Assembly (NCBI GenBank): GCA_026119935.1
Contig: JALRMH010000006.1
Coordinates: forward strand, 930,001-994,000
Length of the DNA: 64,000 nucleotides
Source of the DNA: Endothia cerciana
Taxonomy: Eukaryota > Ascomycota > Sordariomycetes > Diaporthales > Cryphonectriaceae
Reading direction: 5' to 3'
Notes under the pieces: model-generated
The model's database searches: none
Seen by the model: the letters and a program-made list of their open reading frames with translations, nothing else
Told to the model about the DNA's origin: nothing
Translations under genes and position numbers: made by a program
Shown: positions 23,168 to 32,948 of the stretch, piece by piece
Numbering within the stretch: the first letter of the stretch is position 1
Layout of the letters: the number at the start of each line of letters is the position of its first letter

Positions 23168-24068
23168 GATAGTTAGATGGTGAACAAGTTACGATTATCA
23201 CGCTCTTCTGGAACAGACTTCCAAAGACGACATTCCCCGTATTGCTGCCTGATGAGACTAGCAACAGAGATAATGTGTAGGTAAATGGGCAAAGACACGT
23301 ATCTTGTAAATTCAGAGCGGTAAACGTGATTGCCAGGATGATGGGCGGGAATCATGTCAATTTCTCGCGTGATTCCCTCCTCTATTCTCAGCGAAGGCGC
23401 ATTCCGACTTATACAAGTGGGCTCACTCCAGCCTGACCGTTGCCGTTGGCTTCAAGGTTAGAGCGAATGCCGTCGTAAGCGCCGCCATCGGGTCCTCCTG
23501 ACCTGAAACTCGTCGGCCGAAAGCCCTGAGTCTGGGTCTATACGCCCGAAAGAGGCGCTGCCGGTCCTCTGCCGTTGAGTACCTCTTTTCCAGCTGCCTT
23601 AATCGTCAGGAATGACTCCTCGTGAATCCTTACATTACCTGCGCCGATTAATGTTTAATCATTCTGCAGCCATTATATAAGCATGATAAATGTGCGCCCC
23701 TACGACCGGTCTTTGTCCGTCGAAGCGGCTATACTGTTTCCGTCAATTGGGGGGTGTTTTGTAATTTTTCTAAAATCAGTAATGGGGTCAGGAAAGACTG
23801 GATTGCCTGCTGTGTTTTGATAAGTTATCTAGATATAAGTGGAAGATAGATATTTGTAGACCAAGAAAAGTCTGTATGGATTCATTATTGCCTAATGGGA
23901 GGTAATATAGGTAATATCAATGCATTAGGCTCAGATTGTCCACAAAAGACTTCGATCTGTCGTCTCTTGTCTACCAGTAGATTTGAATAAGACTCTGAAC
24001 ACTGCTCAAAGAATATTCAAGTCCCAGAGAACCTAGGGTAGAGGTTATGAATCGTGTACAACCATTAG
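23168..24068. other. AT-rich intergenic region
   Basis: No gene is visible. From about 23690 to 24000 the sequence is markedly A+T-rich with many TA steps, in contrast to the flanking conserved blocks. This may reflect decay of an old mobile or duplicated sequence, which is inference. Confidence 0.45.
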
Positions 24069-25737
24069 TCATGGGGACCGAATAGATGAGCCATGCTCTG
24101 AACCTGGCCAGCCATCCCGATGGTGGGCCGTGAAATTCAACCACCTCTCTAGACTTGTCACGAAGGCCTCTCCCAAGTCGACGTCTATAACGCAATCTTG
24201 CCAGGTATAACTGATGATAATATCTCCTCCCTTGACGGCAGCGGTGGAGATACCAATAGCAGAAGAGACTACATTAGAACACATGATGCACTGTGCACAG
24301 GTAATGGACCAGGTGGATTTTTGGCTCAGGCTTTGGGCTCGCATCGGCAGCAGAAGACGAGATCACGGGGCTACCGTCGATCAAACCGAGATTGGTAATG
24401 ACCCATGAGGTGCGCCTCGGTCGCCGAGCCTCTTCGGTCAGCTGAGCTCGCCAGTCACCCACGACCTGCGCGACTCCGTTCATGTCATTCTTGAGTCCTT
24501 GGTCCACCTTGGCCTCGAGTTCACGGCGCACCTTTCTCGCTGCTGTCCACATAAGATCCATGAGCACCCCGGACTTGTAGCTGTCCGAAGCGCAGGGCGA
24601 AAGCCTGGAACGGAGCCGGGCCACAAATTCCTCGTCGAGGAAGTGGTTCATAATGGTCACGTAGTTTGACATGGCCTGTTCCGGCTCGAGCCATGGGTAC
24701 GAAGGGGGACGTGAAGGCAAGAAGCGGCGTAGGTCCATGGCCGTCAAGCATTCGAAGGCCGGTGCCTTCGATGGCTCGAGGAGAGGCGCGAACGAGACCA
24801 GGATGAGTGCATGAAGAAGACCCGTAAGCGTGGTCTTGTGATGGCGGCAAGCCTGCACCAGCTTCGAAAGCAAATCATTTGGGATAGTGATGGTACGGAA
24901 TCGGGTCTTGAATGGTGCTGCCGCAATTGGGGCCCAGTGCGCCTGGGTCGGGCTTTTCGGATACTGGACTGCTGGCGTTCGAACTTCCTGTTGCAAGGAG
25001 TGGACCATAGCGCTCGTGTCCACCGGGAATCGAACGAGTCTTTCCGCAGGCGGGCTGAGCTTCGCAGTTGAGTTCTCTGGGAGTTTCAGAACATGATTTC
25101 TCAGTAAACCATCTTCTGGGGTCTGAGGATCATCGTGGAGACTCTGGAGTAAGTCTCTGTGAAATATCCTCGCGCTGCCACCGTCCATGTTGGTATGATT
25201 GAGAACAAGAAGGACCTCAATGAAGTCTGTACCCTTCTGGCGGAGGACCTTGATTCTCCATCCTGGAGTGGTCCGGTAGTTGGTGAACTTGGTATCGAGC
25301 TGTTGGTACGATGTGTCTAGGAATACTTTCTGCAAGTCGCTGGCGCCCCCTCTCACTATGCGCCACTCAATATGGTTTTGAAGACTGATGCTGTCCAGAT
25401 AAACCCAACACGGCTTGTCGGTATGCTCCCCCACAAGGCCAACATGCAGATGTGGATGCTTTAGTACGACGCGAGCAGCTGCTCTCTCAAAAGTGCCGAT
25501 CAGTTCATGCCACGACTTGTGAGACACGAGCTGTGCCGGTAGCTTGTACCGATAGGCCAGTATGTTTCCTCGCATCTGGTCAAGGCTCTGGGGGGCTACC
25601 TGGTAAGATTCACTACATAAAGAGCTCGTCAGCTTTCTCGCCCCTTTTCCGTGAATTCTGTTCACAGGAACGGAACCCACATGCATCCAAGTCTGCGGAT
25701 GACCCTTGCGTCGGCGGCAGAGGGGTCTCGTCTCCAT
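24069..25737 (-). pseudogene. Alcohol O-acetyltransferase (AATase-type) with a frame break near the 3' end
   Basis: The main frame (25737-24274) reads through IEWRIVRGGASDLQ, the catalytic HxxxD as NHTNMDGG, TAMDLRRFLP and WVITNLGLIDGSPV, all typical of the fungal AATase/condensation-fold family. The conserved end, WSITCAQCIMCSNV through GISTAAVKGGDIIISYTWQD and ERWLNF, is in a different frame (24344-24069). The two frames must be joined between about 24345 and 24300. I see no convincing intron there; a 46-bp GTAGCC...AAAG interval is the only GT-AG option and it is weak. The family transfers acetyl groups to alcohols or hydroxylated metabolites. The first about 45 residues look unlike the family, so the start is also doubtful. 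It sits among other broken biosynthetic genes. Confidence 0.7.
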
Positions 25738-26053
25738 GGCTGCTCATCCATCAATTCTTCCTCTCTGACCTTCCATGCGAGAGCAAGTCCTTCCTCAGGG
25801 CCGATATTTAACTGCTATTATACTTTCATAATTATTATAAAGCGCAGAGTAAAAAGATGAAGCATGCTATAAGCGCTGAGAAGTGCTCGCCGTCTATCCT
25901 CTTTATCGAGCAAAGGGTAGCTAGCTTGGAAATTAACATTGTCTTCAGTTGAAGATTAAGGAATTATATGTAAGTATAGTATCAGCCTCTAAAAAGCGGG
26001 GTGCTAAGAAACCTTTGATTGTATTGAATTTACCTCAAAAAGCTGCTAAGGGG
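25738..26053. other. AT-rich gap, no gene seen
   Basis: Short A+T-rich spacer between the acetyltransferase and the first dehydrogenase remnant. Confidence 0.4.
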
Positions 26054-26967
26054 CTACCTAGGTACTTTATGGCTTCGTCTATCGGTCATACCAGATGCAT
26101 TGAGCAACTTCCGGAAACCCTCATGCCAAAGGGCGGCACCTTGGGCACCAAAGCCGACTCCAATTTCGTTCTTGAGAGATCCACTTGGTTCCGTCTGCTC
26201 CAGAGCTATAAAAGACTGGTTGATGTACTCCTCAAGTGGCATGGGTTGTACCGCCTTATCCTTGCCTCCTTGTAGCGCATCCGTTTGGTCTCGATGTGCC
26301 ATGTTCAGAGGGGTGTCGACATATGGTGGTACGACCTCCACCACATTCATGTCCTTGCAGCCAGTGAACTCCAACTGCATTCGCAGGATCTTGGCAAAGG
26401 CGGCAAAGGCGGCAATGCCGGCTTTGGTGGAGCAGTACGTCGGATAGAAAGGCACCGGGAAGTACGCCAAAGATGAGCTCGTGAGGTATGTTCGTCTTGG
26501 TGCCAGATTGTGCCAGGGTGAGGAGGTGTAAGGCGAAGGCTTGAGCGACCAAGATTAGTGCCGTGAGATTTGTTGTCGACTCCCGGATGACTTTGATGTC
26601 GTCGGGAGGGCGCTGGAAGATCTCGTAGTAGTTTTGGATACCAGCGTTGACGAAGACAGTATCGAGTTTGGGGAAATCAATTAAAACACTCTTGACTTCG
26701 CTTTGCAATTTCTCAAGATGTGTCAAATCCCACTAGTGCAGGAGTCGGAGCATCAGCAGCTGAACATTAAGATATGTTGAAAGAGCGTACCACGCGGAAT
26801 TCGAGGCCTTGGCAGGTCTCACGCTAGCTGGATTAACTTCTCCCTATTCTGCTCGCGCCCCCAGTGATAATGACTTTTTTGCCCAGCCTATGTAACCGAT
26901 GGGCCATAGCCTCGCCAATGCCACCGGCAGCACTGAGAATTAAAATTGTGTTAATCCTAGCAGACAT
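26054..26967 (-). pseudogene. Short-chain dehydrogenase/reductase pseudogene
   Basis: The apparent start at 26967 gives SARINTILILSAAGGIGEAM, in which the usual TGxxxGIG cofactor loop has lost its first TG. Reading breaks near 26860 (ITGG followed by a stop after about 7 codons), again near 26815 (in-frame TGA), and near 26475, where NIPHELIFG must shift frame to reach AYFPVPFYPTYCSTKAGIAA. The YxxxK active site is intact (YCSTK), as are NAGIQNYYE and VVEVVPPYVDTPLN. One intron is likely near 26790-26735 (GTACGC ... CTAG) before WDLTHLEKLQ. At least three lesions make it non-functional. The family is the DltE-like NAD(P)-dependent SDRs. Confidence 0.75.
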
Positions 26968-27519
26968 TGCCTTTGTAATGATGGGAGGGGTGGGGGGTGA
27001 CCAGTCGGGCACTCGTGAGAAGTATGAGTTTGGAGATATGAAGGCGGGAAATTGATATATCAAGAATGTGATTGAGGAATTGATTTTCATATGTGCAGAT
27101 TAAGCTACTGTAGTAGAGAGATGGGGAAACCAGAGACTTCTCAAATGCTCCCCCCAACACCCCACCCGATCCTGCTCACAAATACTCCCGCCCCATGTCC
27201 TATAAGCACTTAAATCATCGGCTGAAGTCATCTTGGACTCGGGACCAGAGTTGACACTGCTGGCCGGGCTACACAGCACAAGGCGCTGTGTACTTTTTCG
27301 GCTGCCCACTGCGCTGAATCTGACTTATCAAAAAATCTGACAGACAGAGGTCACACAATATTCTACTATAGTAGACTATCAATTGAGGAGCACGCTTGCT
27401 TTCTCATATCAGAATGATGAAATTACCGTACATAGACGTCACTAGAGGTAATTGTGAGGTCAAATTCAGAACAAGGGATCCTTCTAATTGCTAATCTAGG
27501 CCATAATCTATGAGCAATA
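26968..27519. other. Intergenic gap, no gene seen
   Basis: No product is recognisable on either strand between the dehydrogenase remnant and the methyltransferase remnant. Confidence 0.4.
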
Positions 27520-28800
27520 TCACTTCAGATAGACCTCGAGAAGCCCTAGCGGTCCGTTATCTAAGACATTGCGAATCTCATATCTAGGATCCGCCTCCTT
27601 CAATAGCGTCTCGAACTCAGCCTTAGTGCGTTGTTTAGCACCACAATTGACCATTATAATCATGTAAACCTGGCGGACAACGCGCTCCTTATGACGTGGC
27701 CAGGTACCAGGCTCCGGAATGATAATGTCGTTGATGAGCAGTGGGGTTCCTGGCCTAGAGTTTTCGAGCCCAGGAACGAACGACTTGAAGATAGCGATTA
27801 CATCTTTATCGGCTTAATTATGTGCACACTAGCGGATCAAGAGAACAGCAGCGGCTTTAGTCAGCTGCGGCTCGAGGAAGCTGTGTTGACGATATGTCAC
27901 TCGGCCACGAAGCTCATCCGAGAGTGAGTCTTGGCCCTCGGCAAGCATGTCGGTATTAGAATCTTGCACAACGAAATTCAAGTTGGGATACATCTGTTAT
28001 TTACCAGGTCAGTGATATCTGGTGGGGTTACTGTCTGGGATAGACTTACCTTAGCCAAACTCTTGGAAATATGGCCATTACCACCGCCACAGTCAACGAC
28101 AGTTCCCTTAATAGCAGACCGGTCGAAGCCATCTTTGAGCAGTTGGTCGCCCTGGCCAACTCGGGAGGATCTCCAAAGAAGTCCGCCCTCGCGTCGTGGA
28201 GACCCTCTTCGGTGAAGAATTGAGGTAGTTGGACGGTCCAGTCATGCCGGCCATCTGCCCACGACCACTCTCGGAGTTGATCCAAAGCTGGCGTCTGCAG
28301 ATCTGGGTCCACTTTCTTGACAGTCATATTGACGGTATCGAGTTCATCCCATTGTAGATATCCTCCCGGCTTCAGCAGCTTGCGGAGGTTCCGAATGATG
28401 GGTCGAGGATCCTTCGACTCAACGACAAGAAGCAACAGCCGGGTATGAACGTGATTATACTTTCCAACAAGGTCGCCGGGGACATCCTCGAAAATGTTCC
28501 AGTATCTCATCTTGATATTGGAGGACAACCATGCTTGATGGGGAGCCTGGCCGAGATTATAGTCCAAGCCGTCTAACTGTGCTTCTGAGAGCTCTCGTGA
28601 GACGTTGATGACCCATAGGCCGGTCCCCGATGCCACGTCGGCGATGGCGGCGGTTTTGGAGAGCGAGGGAGCAATGGAAGGATGGAGGTTGAATTTCAGG
28701 GCATCTTTCCAGAGGTAGAATTGGAGATTGAGACGACTGGCGGCGGCGTAACCGCGATCACGATTTAGAATGTATTCCTGGCTATTGATCAGGCTCTAGT
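27520..28800 (-). pseudogene. Chimeric methyltransferase pseudogene (LaeA-like half plus family-2 O-methyltransferase half)
   Basis: The 5' half (about 28790-28170) reads EYILNRDRGYAAASRLNLQF, IADVASGTGLWVIN (a SAM-binding loop) and LLKPGGYLQWDELDTVNM, typical of fungal LaeA/TdiE-like class I methyltransferases. The 3' half (28150-27520) reads DRSAIKGTVVDCGGGNGHIS (a second SAM loop), MYPNLNFVVQDSN, GTPLLINDIIIPEPGTW and NGPLGLLEVYLK, typical of plant-type O-methyltransferases. A GTAAGT...CAG intron lies near 28052-27990. The halves meet near 28160, where the frame also shifts. TAG at 27829-27831 and TAA at 27814-27816 interrupt the second half. Two SAM loops of different families in one transcript suggest fusion by deletion of two neighbouring genes, followed by decay. 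Confidence 0.75.
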
Positions 28801-29179
28801 CAGTCGTTGAATACTCTTCTCTTATTGTTTGAACGACGTGCTGTTCTGAGATAATTAATCTAGATAGACAGAAATTTGATGTCATTTAAGCCCCTCAAAA
28901 GAACCGTGTCTTTCTTATAAGTTCTAGTGCCGTGTATAGGGTAGCTTCTCCTATGGTATCCTCGTTTACTACTTAGGCCGGTACTTATGACATGTAAAGT
29001 GTCCTTCATCGTGATCATCACCTCGGCCTAACCGTATAAACCGATGGACAACATCTATAACTAAGGAACAGACTATCGAAGAACTGCAGCATGGTGGTCT
29101 CCCCTGACCCATCACACTCCACTCTTCGCCCTCAGACATAGGCATCCTACTTCACAACATCGTCGAGCTTCACAACCAC
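28801..29179. other. Intergenic gap, no gene seen
   Basis: This gap separates divergently oriented remnants and may hold their former promoters. Nothing specific is recognised. Confidence 0.4.
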
Positions 29180-29180
29180 A

Positions 29181-30107
29181 ATGGCTTCATTCTTCATTAC
29201 TGGCGCATCCGGGCTTCGGGCTCGCGCTCGTCCGCGAACTTGCTTCTCTCCCAGAAGCTAAGGCCAGCAAGGTCATCGCATCCGCACGAGGAGACACCCC
29301 GGCCCTGAATGAGGTTGCCCAGAAGCCCTCTGGTCGGGTCGTCGTTGTCAAACTCGATGTCACCGACCAAGCCGCCATAAAGAAGGCAGCGTCTGAGGTT
29401 GAGACGATATTGGAAGGCAAGGGACTAGACATCTTGATCAACAATGCCGGCGTCTGCCAATATGCTTTCGAGGGAGTCAGATCCATGTGGGCTATTTTCG
29501 TCGCACAGACATGTCCAGGGCTACGATCGGCTAAACATACACAGGGACAACCTCGAGGAAAGCTTCACCATCAGTGTCATGGGAGTCCACTGGGTGACCT
29601 GAGAATTCCTCCCCCTTCTACAGAAGGGCATCCTCAAGAAGGTTGCCAACATGTAAGGCCACAACCCGTCACCTAGCTCCCTCTCAGCTCTAACAAAGGC
29701 CAAGAGCAACCACTATAGGCTCCATTTCGCTAGCAGGTGCGGCGGCCGCCCTTCCTGCACCCGCCTACAAGATCTCGAAGGCAGCCATGAACGCCCTTAC
29801 CGTCCAGTACGCTCTCGATTACGAAAAGGACGGCTTTACATTCATGGCACTCTGCCCCGGCGTATGTGCCGTTTCCTTTTCCCTCTAGAACCTTGAATAC
29901 TGACATTGTTATTTAGTGGATGAAGACTGACCTGGGAGGCGGCGACATCGCGGATTTGACCCCCCGAGCAGGGCGCCAAGGCCTCGTTGGACATAATCTT
30001 CAACAAGGGCCAGGAGCTCAACGGACAGATGCCGAAGGTCCTCGTCAAGGGCTGGGAGAAAGCCGAGGGGAGAAACGTGTATGATGGGACCAATGCTCCG
30101 TGGTAGT
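29181..30107 (+). pseudogene. Short-chain dehydrogenase pseudogene (C-factor / norsolorinic-acid-reductase type)
   Basis: The start MASFFITGASG is followed by a frame break near 29208; the next frame reads FGLALVRELASLPEA through LDILINNAGVCQYAFEGV. After about 29480 the frame is lost, then NLEESFTISVMGVHWVT appears and meets a TGA at 29600-29602 before EFLPLLQKGILKKVAN. Two introns seem to remain (near 29653-29717 and 29862-29917). The active site YKISKAAMN is present, followed by FTFMALCPGWMKTDLGGGD. A frame break at a C run near 29960 precedes the tail, which ends GRNVYDGTNAPW. There are at least four lesions. The family reduces ketones in fungal secondary metabolism. Confidence 0.75.
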
Positions 30108-31036
30108 ATGATGAGGATGCTATCGGTTTTCTGTGGGGAACCAGACTCCGTAGTTGTACGTAGAATGTTACGTAGCTACGTTGTCCGCGTCCGGGCCTGT
30201 TGCTAGGTCTCAGGATGACAAGGACGATATGGATAAGTGATATCAACACACTCCATCGCCCCTACAGCAAGTCCTGAACAAGATAAAATTCCAAAGTGGG
30301 CAATACTCGATCTCAGGGGTTGATATGGTTAGTTCGCCACCCTAAGTAGAAGGCTCTGATTTTGCTAGGACGGGCCTAAGAAATAATAAGACTCGAGATA
30401 ATAAGCGCAACCGCTGGTGATGAGCAGTATCTTCAACTTGGCCCGGATCTACAACGGACAAACAGAATCTGCCTTTTGACTGCTTTTGTACCACGCATAA
30501 TGATAAAACAGAGGGCGTGCATGGATCAGCGCTAGCGCTACTATGTAGCACTACAATGTAGCACTACTATGTAGCATCAGCGCGCACACGGTGACACGGA
30601 ACGGCACGGCGCCCCCACCTTTACTACCATCGTGCGTAATATGTGGTGTGGTGGTACAGTACCCTAGGATCAGGCTTCGCAATCGAGGCTTAAAATCCCA
30701 GCGCCATTTGAGCCTTTCGAGTAGCCTCGGGTACCCATTTAGGCAGCGTTGGTGCCGGCGAATCATCGACAGGGATAATAGCCGTTAGGCTTGATAAAAT
30801 GGTAGCTCCCGCTACAGCATTTTCCCGCCGTTTTTATGCACAGTAACACTGCAAAAAGACTATGCGTTTCGCAGTATTGCAATGTACGAAAAAGAGGCTT
30901 AGCGCAAGTCAAGCAAAGGAGTGAAGGCAGAAAGTACAGGGGTTTTTTTCTTTCTTTTTTTTCTTCTCTCCCCCTCAGGCTCTACACTCAGGCCATCATC
31001 CATGCTGCAGATATCCATCCACCTTGGATGAGTTGA
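30108..31036. other. Intergenic region with a 13-bp tandem repeat
   Basis: No gene is visible. It holds the repeat at 30537-30576 and a T-rich stretch at 30939-30973. Confidence 0.4.
30537..30576 (+). repeat. 13-bp tandem repeat, three copies
   Basis: The unit CTACTATGTAGCA occurs three times in a row with one substitution in the middle copy. Each unit contains the near-palindrome CTACWATGTAG, so the array can fold into small hairpins. It resembles the remnant of a mobile-element terminus, but nothing next to it confirms this. Confidence 0.8.
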
Positions 31037-32400
31037 TCATCGGCTTTTCGGCTCTGCACATGAATGTTGTTGGGCCCATCTGTACCCGTCTTCGTCCATA
31101 CGCTTCATAGGAGTGAACAGAATGGCGGAGGGAGTAGTTCTCCTCATAAGAAAGAGCTTCTTCATCCGGTGAGAACCCTCCGGGGGCTCATCCAGTATAG
31201 GGCGGAGGTCCAGGTCCAAGAGTGCCCCGATACAAATGATCTCGTCTTCTATCTTTGTCGTCGAGCGCCATGCCAAGCCGAACATGATTGGAATCAAGGG
31301 ATCTTAATATTGGTTGATCACATCTCTTGTAGCCTGTATTTGCTCCAAGATCAGCGCTTCGAGTCCAGGCGTCGTACTTATGCTACCGTCTCGCTGAAGC
31401 ATAGCCGTGATCTCCTGTATTTCGTTGACTGCGTTTTCGTACCGAGATACCGGCGAATGCCAGCCGATATTGAGATAGCTGACCCAGTCCTTGAGAGGGG
31501 TGTCCTTCATCTCCGCTTTTGAGCGTTCCACTAGCTCAGCCATAGTGGCAGTAGGTCCATCCGCAAACTGGCAGACCAGATGCGAGCCAGGGAAGCCTCC
31601 TAGAAAGTCCAGAGCCTGCGAGCCCACCGACAATGAACGGCGCGAAGTATAATCTCCATCGTTGTGGGTGGTAATGCATGACCGAGAAGCGGTCGGGGTT
31701 GCCCAGGCCATCGGACCACATGTGCGAGATAGCGATGTATCTTGTGCCGGGTTCGCATGCCACTATATCTGGATCCATTTCGAGGTGCCATCGTCGCCTG
31801 TGTCCTGAATCTTGAGGGAGAATAAAGCTACCTTCCCACTGATGACAATAGATTCCAGTTTTGCTAGATCTGAAGCGTAGTACTGCTCTTCGAACTCAAT
31901 CCCCCGCGAGCTATCAGCAGTATCAAGGAAATGCCCAGCCTGCATGGCAGCAAAGCACCAGTCACAACGTCCGCCCTGCTCTTCATCTCTCCCCGTTGTC
32001 AGCATCCATGTGAAGAGTGTCATGATCTTGCACGCTATCCAAGCGACAAGTTTCCTCCGAACACTGTGTACAAGGCGTGCTTCGTTCGGGAAGGATCCAA
32101 GAGATAGATGTAGTACAAGGGCGACGAAGCCGAAAAAGGCCTGGAGTATCGCAGCTTGGTTGGGGCATGCTCCTATGCTTTTCACGAGTCTGTTCATATG
32201 AGGGCTCACCAACCATCCCGCAGGTATGCCCTCGTCGTAGACCCGAGATGAATAGTATTCAAACGTGAGATATACTGTCTGGACTGCGAAAAGCAAGTTC
32301 GAAACTTTCTCATCTGCAGTGTGCGAGAGCCAGTGATTCAATAGCTCATGCGCGCCTGGCAGGAACCTGCCCCAGCTTTCTAGATAGCTTCAGCCGCTGA
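31037..32400 (-). pseudogene. Heterokaryon-incompatibility (HET) protein pseudogene, core deleted
   Basis: The 5' part (about 32395-31770) reads WGRFLPGAHELLNHWLSHTA and YYASDLAKLESIVISG, without a usable ATG. After a frame change comes the HET start motif TRYIAISHMWSDGLGNP (about 31740), then the rest of the HET core is missing or scrambled. A following frame reads SYLNIGWHSPVSRYENAVNE and ends in TAA at about 31306. The family's C-terminal block, AWRSTTKIEDEIICIGALLD and ILFTPMKRMDEDGYRWA, continues beyond that stop to 31037. HET proteins trigger cell death on allorecognition in filamentous fungi. This copy lacks most of the domain and has at least two frame breaks and a stop. Confidence 0.7.
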
Positions 32401-32948
32401 AGTTAGCCAGCTGGCTGGCTTTTCCTTTCCTTTCTCCTCTCGGTAACGCAGCCTGAATACATACATGGTATTACATGCTACTGTATGCGTATCAAAACGG
32501 CTGTGTTTCTATAATAACGGCGCTTGCTGCGGGCGGGGCGACGGCAAGCAGGGGGATTTACATGGATTATGAGGCGCACACATACATACCGAGTAATAAT
32601 ATCCAACAGAAGCCCTTGCCAGCCAAGTGTTTGTGGGGGCTGTGGCACAACAATACATGGATCTGGTTTCGAGTCGCCCCATAACGGAGGCGGTGACGTG
32701 TTAATAGGTTATTTGCCCTGGTCGAAAATGCGTTCTTTGGATTCATGGTGTAGCATTGAGAATTTCCCATCATGCCATTCAGCAGACCTCTCTACACGCG
32801 CTGGAGGTGCTCTGAAAATTGTTTACAGCATCACCTTTCCGAACACCAACAACTACAGATTCGCATCTAGCATTGTGTCTTCAATCCTACTTGATTTTTC
32901 TGCCGTTCACCTGTCATATCTCGTCACTTGCCGAGGCAACTATTAAAT
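32401..32948. other. Promoter region of the PLD-like gene
   Basis: No other gene is visible. The sequence just before the ATG at 32949 is pyrimidine-rich, as in many fungal leaders. Confidence 0.45.

Noticed and set aside
21737..25737. Idea that the P450 and acetyltransferase belong to a trichothecene cluster
   Set aside because: The families are broadly similar, but no trichodiene synthase or other specific cluster gene is present, and the resemblance is too general.
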